Source: Photobacterium rosenbergii (lineage in GTDB: Bacteria; Pseudomonadota; Gammaproteobacteria; Enterobacterales; Vibrionaceae). From it: a stretch of 64,000 bases of DNA. How positions within the stretch are numbered: the stretch's first letter is position 1; the number at the start of each line of letters is the position of its first letter. The notes under the pieces were generated by a model. The model was not told the origin of the DNA. It worked only from the letters and a program-made list of their open reading frames with translations, and did not search any database. Below, piece after piece: positions 44,581 through 52,626 of the stretch. Where the stretch lies: contig NZ_PYMB01000018.1 in the NCBI RefSeq assembly GCF_003026455.1, positions 1-64,000 on the forward strand. Reading direction: 5' to 3'. The position numbers and the translations under genes are program-made.

Positions 44581-45615
44581 ATGAAATACCACAAGATCCC
44601 ACACTCGAACCTTGAGGTCAGCAAAATCTGCCTCGGTACCATGACCTTCGGTGAACAGAACAACGAGCAAGAGGCCCATAGCCAACTTGATTTGGCTTTT
44701 GAACGCGGGATCAACTTTATCGATACCGCAGAAATGTATCCCGTTCCCCCCAATGCTAAAAGCCAAGGGTTAACTGAGACCTATATCGGTAACTGGTTGA
44801 AAAAGACCGGCAATAGGGACAAAGTGGTGCTGGCGACTAAAGTGGCGGGGCCGCGGAATACGCCGTATATCCGGCCTGAGATGGCTCTCGACCGGCGCAA
44901 TATCCATGATGCCGTTGAAGCTAGCCTCAATAGGTTGCAAACCGACTATATCGACCTGTACCAAATTCACTGGCCACAGCGCGAAACCAACTGCTTCGGC
45001 CAACTCAACTACCAATACCAGGAAGATCATTCCGGGGTCACCCTGACCGACTCGCTTGCCGCATTGGACGAATTGGTCCGGGCTGGGAAAATCCGCTATA
45101 TCGGCCTGTCCAACGAGACCCCGTGGGGCGTGATGTCGTTCCTGCGCCTGGCAGAAAAACACAATTTGCCACGGGTTGTCACTATCCAGAACCCCTATAA
45201 CCTGCTCAACCGCAGCTTTGAAGTGGGACTATCGGAAATCAGCCACCACGAAGGGGTCGAACTACTAGCCTACTCACCGCTCGCATTCGGTACCCTCAGT
45301 GGTAAATACCTCAATGGCGCTCGTCCAGAAGGCGCACGCTGTACCTTGTTCGAGCGTTTCTCACGTTATTTCAAGCCGCAGGGCATTGCTGCTACCGAAG
45401 CCTATGTCAACGTTGCACACAAACATGGGCTGGATCCGGCCCAAATGGCATTGGCCTTCGTCAACCAGCGCCCCTTTGTTGCCAGCAATATCATCGGGGC
45501 GACGACCCTTGAGCAGCTTAACGCCAACATCGACAGCCTAGATGTCACGTTGACCGAAGACGCTCTGCAGGATCTCCAAGAAGTCGGAACCCAATACTCC
45601 AACCCTTGCCCGTAG
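44581..45615 (+). CDS. Tas-type aldo/keto reductase
   Basis: 344 residues, an (alpha/beta)8 NADP(H)-dependent oxidoreductase. The catalytic tetrad is visible as Asp and Tyr in FIDTAEMYPV (about 45-54), Lys in VLATKVAG and His in QIHWP. The C-terminal cofactor-binding IIGATTLEQL is present. It matches the Tas/YajO branch, whose physiological substrates are unsettled. An AAGGAGG ribosome site lies 4 bases before the ATG. In V. cholerae a homologue also sits between mutH and vpsR. Confidence 0.9.
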   Translation: MKYHKIPHSNLEVSKICLGTMTFGEQNNEQEAHSQLDLAFERGINFIDTAEMYPVPPNAKSQGLTETYIGNWLKKTGNRDKVVLATKVAGPRNTPYIRPEMALDRRNIHDAVEASLNRLQTDYIDLYQIHWPQRETNCFGQLNYQYQEDHSGVTLTDSLAALDELVRAGKIRYIGLSNETPWGVMSFLRLAEKHNLPRVVTIQNPYNLLNRSFEVGLSEISHHEGVELLAYSPLAFGTLSGKYLNGARPEGARCTLFERFSRYFKPQGIAATEAYVNVAHKHGLDPAQMALAFVNQRPFVASNIIGATTLEQLNANIDSLDVTLTEDALQDLQEVGTQYSNPCP

Positions 45616-45656
45616 GCCAACCATCGTTCTCAACAGCAAACTAAAGACAAAAAAAA

Positions 45657-45675
45657 GCCCCCGTAATACGGGGGC
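45657..45675 (-). terminator. Minus-strand terminator between tas-like gene and DUF1127-like gene
   Basis: GCCCCCGTA pairs with TACGGGGGC; the T-run (TTTTTTTGTC) is on the minus strand only. It therefore ends a minus-strand transcript that started upstream of 45871, 196 nt after that gene's stop. Confidence 0.85.
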
Positions 45676-45870
45676 CGAAAAACATTAGCTCAACCAACTT
45701 AGGTAGACACCTTTGTTGATGCCCGGCTACTTTACCTAACCCTCCACATGGGCTCTAGGCCACATTCGTCGCAAAGCGTTGGTAAATGTTACAAGCCGTG
45801 ACGGCTGATACCTGTTGCTAACAGTTGGTCATATTTCCTTCCCCCCGCAAGCGATTTACGGGGGGAAGCG
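45657..45870 (-). ncRNA. Structured 3' region after DUF1127-like gene, candidate small RNA
   Basis: On the minus strand, downstream of the stop at 45871, come a 10-bp GC-rich hairpin (45838-45868), two small hairpins (45812-45824 CTGTT/AACAG and 45794-45806 AGCCG/CGGCT), a largely unpaired stretch and a strong terminator at 45657-45675. The layout suits a 3'-UTR-derived small RNA of about 210 nt, but nothing else supports one. Confidence 0.35.
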
Positions 45871-46119
45871 TTACGTGACAAGTCTAGATTTGTATTCCCG
45901 TCTCAAATGACGCACCTTACGACCAGCTGATGTCGCCAAGAGATCTTGGGAGATACGGTGGTCTTTATCTATCCCCATATCTTTGAGCAAGTGCTCTGAT
46001 AGGTGATATGGCAAGTTGATTTGAATACGACGGTGTTCTCGCCGCCATAGCGCGTCCTCACGTTTGACATCGAGTTGAACAAGAAAGACTGCAAGGCGTA
46101 AATAGACTGAGTGGCGCAT
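45871..46119 (-). CDS. Small DUF1127-like basic protein
   Basis: 82 residues, basic, no membrane segment. The N-terminal part has a helical LRLAVFLVQLDVKREDALWRR segment, followed by LSEHLLKDMGIDKDHRIS, which resembles the DUF1127 pattern (L-x-DIG-hydrophobic). Short DUF1127 proteins in other bacteria bind RNA or regulators; none is assigned here. The ATG at 46119 has GGAGAG eight bases upstream. It is followed by a structured 3' region. Confidence 0.7.
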   Translation of the reverse strand: MRHSVYLRLAVFLVQLDVKREDALWRREHRRIQINLPYHLSEHLLKDMGIDKDHRISQDLLATSAGRKVRHLRREYKSRLVT

Positions 46120-46506
46120 AATAGTGCTCTCCAATTAATTTAATAGTTAATAAGAGGGACACAGATCCTGCCGTTCAGGCTGACAACATAAGCAAAACTT
46201 AACTAGCCGCGACAGAAATCCGCGGCCCATTTACACAGCGGATTGCCGTTAATGATTTGGTTTGGCGCAGGTATCACCGAATGAACAGGTGTGCGACATC
46301 AAGATACTACTTTGCATATCAGTTCCTCCGGTAATAAGTTATGAAGATGTGAAATATGGGTTTATTGTAACAAGCCGTGATTACAAAACAACCACTTACC
46401 TTGCCGCTGGCGATAAAAACAACAATCTCCTGCATTTATCCCCAGATAGCAATGAAATATGAATGAATTACCTACATAGAGATAAATGGCAGAGCAAGGC
46501 TCCGGC
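46120..46506. other. Intergenic region between vpsR and the DUF1127-like gene
   Basis: 387 bp holding the DUF1127-like gene's promoter region (AT-rich just upstream of 46119) and a small palindrome GCCGCG/CGCGGC at 46206-46226 that may be a weak terminator for vpsR. A 66-codon plus-strand frame here has no convincing start or homology. Confidence 0.4.
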
Positions 46507-47841
46507 TCAGCCTTGGCGAAAGTGCTTGGGCGGCGGAACAAGATCATGCTTATTGAGTAACCGGTACATGGTTGCCCTTGATACGCCAAGCTCCCTCGCG
46601 GCAGCTGAAATCTGGCCCTTGTTGTTTTCAAGCACAGCGAGGATCGCCCCCCGTTCAGAGTCCGCCCGGATTTTCTTCAGGCTCTGCTTGTCATCCATGA
46701 TCCTTGGCAAATCGAGATGATCCGCTTCAAGCACCTTGTCATCGGCCAACAATATCGCCCTCTTGATATGGCCAATCATCTCCCTGACATTACCAGGCCA
46801 TGAATAACTGGCTAACAACTGGCCTGCTTCCGGTGAGAGTTGTTTGACTGGGCTGTTGTATTGGCGGGCAAATTTCAGCATAAAAAACTCAGCCAACAAC
46901 ACGATATCCTCACCCCGCTCGCGCAGGGCCGGTACCATCACACCAAGGGCATTGAGGCGGAAATAGAGCTCCTCACTCAGAAGTCCAGATTCCAACAACT
47001 CTTCTTGGCTATAACGGGTAGAGACTATCAACCTGATATCTGCCGAGACCTTTCGGCCCGTTTCGGTTATAAAGGCCTCATCTTCAAGCAGACGAACCAA
47101 TTCTTGCTGGCGAGGAAGATCAAGCTGGGTAATTTCATCCAAAAACAGCACGCCACCATCGGCGGCTTCAAGGCAACATTGTTCAGGCTTGCCTGTACTG
47201 GTTTCGACCATCCAACTCTCAGGTAGGGATTCGCAATTGACGCTGACAAACGCCCCTTTGCCCCGAGTGGAGGCTTGATGGATTGCCTGGGCAACCAATT
47301 CTTTACCGGTACCGATTTCCCCCTGAACCAGGACAGGCACATCAGCCATTGCGATGCGCTTCACGTGGTTGCGCAACTTTTTCATCGCCGCCTGCTCTCC
47401 TTGCAAGCCGGATTGGCCAAACACGCCAAGTTGTGGCCACACCCGGTGCTCAAGATGGAGCATACCTAATTGGTGCCCGATCGTATCAAGCAGTTGGGAT
47501 TCAGGCACTGGATCGGTGAAATAATCAATACAGAAATTCACAATGAACTGGCAGATAGAATCATGGGCTAATTGTCGCTCCTGTACCAACGCTAACCAAC
47601 GCACCTGCTTATTGCGGTTGACCAGTCCAGCAACCCCCTGCAGGCTAAAATCATCACGGGTGAGATCAACAACACCAATACACGGCCCAAGTTCCAACAT
47701 CAGTGACTCTGCCGCCCGGAGATCGTAACAGCGATGGCAAGCCCAGCCCGCTTTCTCCAGCACCTTGATCCATGTTGGGGTCCCTCCCCCCAATATCACC
47801 AATGTTCCCAAGACAGCGTTGTTTCCCTGTATTCTTTTCAT
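46507..47841 (-). CDS. vpsR: VpsR-type biofilm regulator (NtrC-like, lacks GAFTGA)
   Basis: 444 residues, the same length as V. cholerae VpsR, the c-di-GMP-responsive activator of exopolysaccharide genes. An atypical receiver-like N-terminus (CIGVVDLTRDDFSLQG; CQFIVNFCIDYFTDP) precedes an AAA+ domain with Walker A GEIGTGKE and Walker B GGVLFLDEI. The sigma-54 contact loop GAFTGA is missing, as in VpsR, which works with sigma-70. The Fis-type HTH AARELGVSRATMYRLLNKH closes it. The start is the ATG at 47841 with AAGGGA upstream. Confidence 0.92.
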   Translation of the reverse strand: MKRIQGNNAVLGTLVILGGGTPTWIKVLEKAGWACHRCYDLRAAESLMLELGPCIGVVDLTRDDFSLQGVAGLVNRNKQVRWLALVQERQLAHDSICQFIVNFCIDYFTDPVPESQLLDTIGHQLGMLHLEHRVWPQLGVFGQSGLQGEQAAMKKLRNHVKRIAMADVPVLVQGEIGTGKELVAQAIHQASTRGKGAFVSVNCESLPESWMVETSTGKPEQCCLEAADGGVLFLDEITQLDLPRQQELVRLLEDEAFITETGRKVSADIRLIVSTRYSQEELLESGLLSEELYFRLNALGVMVPALRERGEDIVLLAEFFMLKFARQYNSPVKQLSPEAGQLLASYSWPGNVREMIGHIKRAILLADDKVLEADHLDLPRIMDDKQSLKKIRADSERGAILAVLENNKGQISAAARELGVSRATMYRLLNKHDLVPPPKHFRQG

Positions 47842-48021
47842 CTGCAATCCCTTCCGGCCAGAGCAAGCCTGTTAGCTGATAAGTCATACCCAGCGCAAAG
47901 ATACCCCTTGTTAACGGCAAGGCCGCCGCCAGCTAACTACCACGATTTAACTAATGCGCAATTAATTTAATATTAAAATTGTAGTCAAGTCTGGCGGATG
48001 GAAGAAATTTTGGACGCAAAT

Positions 48022-48045
48022 AAAAAAAGCGCCCGCAGGCGCTTT
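48022..48045 (-). terminator. Terminator of the DAACS symporter gene
   Basis: AAAGCGCC pairs with GGCGCTTT; TTTTATTTG follows on the minus strand. Confidence 0.88.
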
Positions 48046-48072
48046 CATATTTCATACTTTTACAACAAAGCG

Positions 48073-49347
48073 TTAGCTAACAGTCACCTGTTCACCCTGG
48101 GCCTCTGTTTCTGCTGTACCAATCTCATTCTCTGACTTGGCAACAATGGTGTTTACAGCAGTGTCACCAACAACGTTTGAACTGGTACAGAACATATCAT
48201 TGATTCGGTCAACCGCAGCAATGATCGCCAAACCTTCAGGTGGTAGGCCTAGTTGGTGAAGGAGTACACCAACCATTACCACACCGCCGCCTGGTACGCC
48301 ACCAGCACCGATTGAAAGTAGCAGGATAGTCAGGCCAAGGGTAAAGATATCAGCGCTGTTGATTGGCTGGCCGAACGCATTCGCTACGAACAGAGTGGCC
48401 AATGCGATGTAGATAGAAACCCCAGACATGTTCATGGTCGCGCCCAATGGAACACCAAAGCCCGCTACCGACTTGGATACGCCAATCTTGTCAGTCAGGG
48501 TACGCATAGTGACCGGAATGGTTGCATTCGAGCTTGCAGTAGATAGCGAGAACAGAATTTGCTCGCGGGTATGGCGCAGGAACGCACTTGGTTTGATACC
48601 TGTTGTTAGGCCAACCATCATTGGGTAGAAGAAGAAAATCCAGAACACCAGCATCGATACAACCAACGCCACATAACCGGCAACCGACATCAGGGTATTA
48701 GCATCCAATGTCGCACCCAACTGGATCATCAGGGCAAACACACCAAATGGCGCTAGGCTCATTACCAGACCAACCAGTTTCATCATCACTTCGTTGGCCA
48801 TTTTGAACGTTTTGATCGCGGGGCCGCCACGGGTATCCAGCGCCTGGATAGCCAAGCCTGTCAGAATAGCCATGAAGATGATCTGCAGCATGTCGCCGTT
48901 AGCAAAAGCTTGCACCGGGTTGCTTGGTACGATGTTAACAATCAGCGAGAAAATATCCGGCGTTTCGGTCGTGGTCAGTTGCACTGACTCTGTCACTGTC
49001 CCTGCCAAGTTCGCACCCGCGCCCGGCTGGAAAATCATACCTATGGTCAAGGCCGCCGTAATCGCGATAATGGTATTGATAATGTATAGAGCAAAAGTTT
49101 TACCACCAAGGCGACCAAATGCAGTGATGTCTTTCAGTTCAACGATGCCGCACACAATCGACACGTACACCAAAGGAACAACCAAGAGTTTGATCAGTGA
49201 AACAAACATGCCGCCAGCACCTTCCGCTAGGCCGAGCACATAAGTATCCATCAAGGTCACGCCGTTAAACAGGTACTGAATTGCCGTACCGAGGATCAGG
49301 CCGGCAAACAAGCCTGTAAATATCTTTCCTGATAGCGATTTCTTCAT
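48073..49347 (-). CDS. Dicarboxylate/amino acid:cation symporter (DAACS)
   Basis: 424 residues, GltP/DctA/SstT superfamily. About 8 membrane helices with two re-entrant hairpins: the serine-rich LSTASSNATIPVT and the C-terminal AAVDRINDMFCTSSNVVGDT with the substrate-binding Asp. The NMSG in place of the usual NMDG and a neutral hairpin 1 leave the substrate (glutamate, aspartate, serine or a dicarboxylate) open. GGAGATGG precedes the ATG. It stands alone between vpsR and lysS with its own terminator. Confidence 0.9.
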   Translation of the reverse strand: MKKSLSGKIFTGLFAGLILGTAIQYLFNGVTLMDTYVLGLAEGAGGMFVSLIKLLVVPLVYVSIVCGIVELKDITAFGRLGGKTFALYIINTIIAITAALTIGMIFQPGAGANLAGTVTESVQLTTTETPDIFSLIVNIVPSNPVQAFANGDMLQIIFMAILTGLAIQALDTRGGPAIKTFKMANEVMMKLVGLVMSLAPFGVFALMIQLGATLDANTLMSVAGYVALVVSMLVFWIFFFYPMMVGLTTGIKPSAFLRHTREQILFSLSTASSNATIPVTMRTLTDKIGVSKSVAGFGVPLGATMNMSGVSIYIALATLFVANAFGQPINSADIFTLGLTILLLSIGAGGVPGGGVVMVGVLLHQLGLPPEGLAIIAAVDRINDMFCTSSNVVGDTAVNTIVAKSENEIGTAETEAQGEQVTVS

Positions 49348-49745
49348 CGTCCATCTCCAGTCTGTTGTGCTTGTAAAAACTCTGTTTACTTCCTATTCCC
49401 GCTGTCTATCGCGAGATTGGGCGTCATTTTACACAGCCAAGACAAACTTAAAAGAACAATTTTTACAATTTAGCTACAGTTGAAACACAAAATCAATCAC
49501 TAACATAAAATTAAAAACACAAAACAAAACACCAAACCCCAAGCAAAACGGCAACTTATTCACAATATGAATAGCAGAATGTGTGGCGACTTATTGCTTT
49601 GCCTACAAGGTTATCAATTACGTAAAACGTGTGCTTTGTCACATCCAAAAATTCATTATATGAACATTTTTCCACCGATTTTATTATTGGAAACCAAAAA
49701 AAAGCCACCCCGTAGGGTGGCTTCATCAATCACGATAAGCGAGGC
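49348..49745. other. Intergenic region between lysS and the DAACS gene
   Basis: 398 bp, strongly AT-rich at 49440-49560, holding the symporter promoter region and the lysS terminator. A single TTATTCACA (49557) is an isolated DnaA-box-like word. No small gene recognised. Confidence 0.4.
49702..49723 (-). terminator. Terminator of lysS
   Basis: AAGCCACCC pairs with GGGTGGCTT; an eight-T run follows on the minus strand. Confidence 0.9.
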
Positions 49746-51257
49746 TTATGCGTTGTTGTTCTGCGGGCGCATTGCCGGGAACAACAGCACGTCACGGATC
49801 GTGTGAGTATTGGTAAACAGCATTGCCAGGCGGTCGATACCGATACCTTGACCAGCTGTTGGCGGCAAGCCGTGCTCTAGCGCAGTGATATAGTCTGCAT
49901 CGTAGAACATAGCTTCGTCATCACCTGCGTCTTTCGCTTCAACCTGTGCCTTGAAACGTGCGTCCTGATCTTCTGCATCGTTAAGCTCAGAGAAGCCATT
50001 CGCCACTTCACGGCCACCGATGAAGAACTCGAAACGGTCTGTGAAGAACGGGTTGTCATCGCTACGGCGAGCCAGTGGTGAGATGTCCGCTGGGTAGCCA
50101 GTGATGAAGGTTGGCTGGATCAGTTTAGGCTCAGCCGTCTCACCGAAGATTTCCTCAAGCAGCTGACCACAGGTCCAGAAATCTTCCACTTCAACGTGAA
50201 CAGACTTGGCGATAGACACCATCAGCTCACGGTTCTGCAGATCTTCTTCTGTTAGGGCCTGGATTTGCTCGTGGTTCGGGTTGTAGTGTTTGATCGCCTC
50301 GAACATGCTCATGCGTGCGTAAGTGCCACCGAACTCAACCGTCTCGTCACCGTAAGGCATCGAGGTTGAACCCAGTACATCCATTGCTACCGTGCTCAGC
50401 ATTTCTTCGGTCAGATCCATCAGATCTTTGTAGTCCGCGTATGCCTGATAGAATTCCATCATGGTGAATTCTGGGTTGTGGCGAGGCGATAGGCCTTCGT
50501 TACGGAAGTTACGGTTGATCTCGAAAACACGGTCGAAACCACCCACAACCAAACGCTTCAGGTATAGCTCAGGAGCAACACGCAGGTACATATCGATATC
50601 CAGCGCATTGTGACGGGTGATGAACGGACGCGCCGTCGCACCGCCAGGGATCACGTGCATCATTGGCGTTTCAACTTCAAGGTAGCCTTTCGACATCATG
50701 AAGTTACGGATTGCCGCTACCAGTTTAGAACGGATGATGAACGCGTTGCGAGAATCGTCGTTCACGATCAGGTCAACGTAACGCTGACGGTAACGCATTT
50801 CCTGGTCAGTCAGACCGTGGAACTTCTCTGGTAGAGGACGCAGTGCTTTGGTTAGCAGCTCGTACTCGTCCATGTTCACGTAAAGATCACCCTTGCCTGA
50901 CTTGTGCAGGGCACCTTTAACACCGATGATGTCACCGATATCAAGGCCAGCGTATTTCTCTTTCAGCTCTTTCTGAACATTCTTGTCGGCGTATGCCTGA
51001 ATGCGGCCAGAAACGTCTTGGATAGCCAGGAATGGACCACGCTTAGCCATGATACGGCCAGCAATTGCCACTACGTGACCGGCTTCAGCAAGCTCTTCTT
51101 TGCTTAGCTCGCCGTATTTAGCCTGCAGATCTGCCGCTAGGCTATCGCGACGGAAATCATTCGGGTGGCCGTTTGCCTTGCATTTTTCGCGGATTTTATC
51201 CAATTTCGCGCGACGTTCAGCAATCAGCTTATTCTCATCTTGTAATTGATCAGTCAT
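49746..51257 (-). CDS. lysS: Lysyl-tRNA synthetase (class II)
   Basis: 503 residues. An N-terminal OB-fold anticodon-binding domain (about 65-145, AIAGRIMAKRGPFLAIQD) precedes the class II core with motif 2 (FRNEGLSPRHNPEFTMMEFY) and motif 3 (GIGIDRLAMLF). It charges tRNA-Lys in the cytoplasm. It follows prfB by 33 bp in the conserved prfB-lysS pair and ends with its own terminator. Confidence 0.97.
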   Translation of the reverse strand: MTDQLQDENKLIAERRAKLDKIREKCKANGHPNDFRRDSLAADLQAKYGELSKEELAEAGHVVAIAGRIMAKRGPFLAIQDVSGRIQAYADKNVQKELKEKYAGLDIGDIIGVKGALHKSGKGDLYVNMDEYELLTKALRPLPEKFHGLTDQEMRYRQRYVDLIVNDDSRNAFIIRSKLVAAIRNFMMSKGYLEVETPMMHVIPGGATARPFITRHNALDIDMYLRVAPELYLKRLVVGGFDRVFEINRNFRNEGLSPRHNPEFTMMEFYQAYADYKDLMDLTEEMLSTVAMDVLGSTSMPYGDETVEFGGTYARMSMFEAIKHYNPNHEQIQALTEEDLQNRELMVSIAKSVHVEVEDFWTCGQLLEEIFGETAEPKLIQPTFITGYPADISPLARRSDDNPFFTDRFEFFIGGREVANGFSELNDAEDQDARFKAQVEAKDAGDDEAMFYDADYITALEHGLPPTAGQGIGIDRLAMLFTNTHTIRDVLLFPAMRPQNNNA

Positions 51258-51290
51258 GGGTTAACCCTTAAATGTTTTAACCGGAGTCGG

Positions 51291-52389
51291 TTACAGACCT
51301 GATTTCAGGCTGGCTTCAATAAAACGGTCTAAATCGCCGTCAAGTACGGCCTGGGTGTTACGATTTTCCACCCCGGTACGTAAATCTTTAATACGGGAGT
51401 CATCCAGCACGTAAGAACGGATCTGGCTACCCCAGCCAATGTCAGACTTGGCGTCTTCGTTGGCCTGCTTCTCAGCATTCTGCTTTTGCATCTCAAGCTC
51501 GAACAGTTTTGCTTTCAACTGCTTCATCGCCTGATCTTTGTTCTTGTGCTGAGAACGGTCGTTCTGACACTGCACCACGGTATTGGTTGGTACGTGGGTA
51601 ATACGTACCGCCGATTCGGTGGTGTTAACGTGCTGACCACCGGCACCCGAGGCACGGTATACGTCAATACGCAGATCAGAAGGGTTAATATCGATATCGA
51701 TATTATCGTCCACTTCCGGGTAGATAAACGCAGAAGAGAAAGACGTATGGCGGCGGCCGCCTGAATCAAATGGTGACTTACGTACTAGGCGGTGTACACC
51801 GGTTTCGGTACGTAACCAGCCGTAAGCGTACTCACCGCTGATACGGACTGTTGCCGACTTCAGGCCAGCCACATCACCTTCTGATACTTCGATCACTTCG
51901 GTCTTGAAGCCTTTGGCTTCTGCCCAGCGCAGGTACATGCGGAGCATCATCGATGTCCAGTCCTGTGCTTCTGTACCGCCCGAACCTGCCTGCAGGTCGA
52001 TGTAGCAGTCAGAGCTATCGTGATCGCCAGAAAACATACGACGGAACTCAAGCTTGGCCAGTTTGCCCTCTAGCTCAGCGAGTTCTGGTTCAATCTCGTC
52101 GAACGTCTCTTGGTCTTCTTCTTCCACCGCCAGTTCCAGCAGACCTTCAACGTCTTCAACGCCTTGGTCCAACTGATCGATGGTATCAACAATCGCTTCT
52201 AATGATGAACGCTCTTTGCCCAGCGCCTGTGCGCGCTCTGGCTCATTCCATACATCAGGTTGCTCTAATTCTGCATTGACCTCTTCTAGACGCTCTTTCT
52301 TGGCATCATAGTCAAAGGTACCCCCTAAGGATGTCAGTACGCGCTGATACATCCTCAAGTCGGTTTTTAATAGGATTAATCTCGAACAT
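51291..52389 (-). CDS. prfB: Peptide chain release factor RF2, with programmed +1 frameshift
   Basis: 365 residues after frameshifting, as in E. coli. It recognises UGA and UAA. The ATG at 52389 opens a 25-codon frame (MFEINPIKNRLEDVSART...RGYL) ending in TGA at 52312-52314 (CTT TGA C). An internal Shine-Dalgarno, AGGGGG (52321-52326), lies just before it. Translation resumes in +1 as DYDAKKERLEE. The tripeptide anticodon region SPF is in RKSPFDSGG, and the catalytic GGQ is in SGAGGQHVN. RF2 shortage promotes the shift: autoregulation. Confidence 0.97.
52312..52326 (-). promoter_or_regulatory. prfB programmed frameshift site
   Basis: On the minus strand AGGGGG is followed by TAC and then CTT TGA C. 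This is the recognised slip site with its stimulatory internal Shine-Dalgarno, and it decides the reading frame of RF2. Confidence 0.95.
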
Positions 52390-52489
52390 TGCCACTCTTC
52401 ATAGCCGAAATGGACATAACCGGAGGATTCTATCGAATTGTAGATAGAATATACAGGGAAAAGGGAAGGGAAACGGTGAATTTATTTTA

Positions 52490-52609
52490 TTAACCCGATC
52501 ACAAAAAAGCCGCCGGTAACAGAGAAGCCATATTTCAGTAAGCATCCCCGTCACAGGAGGACTGACAAAGCCTATTTGGCCTGCCAGATCAAATGAGATC
52601 TCGGGTTAA
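52490..52609. repeat. 120-bp segment bounded by inverted TTAACCCG ends
   Basis: TTAACCCGATC at 52490-52500 is mirrored by GATCTCGGGTTAA at 52597-52609, differing by a 2-base insertion. It lies in the prfB-recJ gap. It could be a small MITE-like insertion or a chance palindrome; no second copy was noticed in the window. Confidence 0.35.
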
Positions 52610-52626
52610 AAACGGCCGAGAACAGG

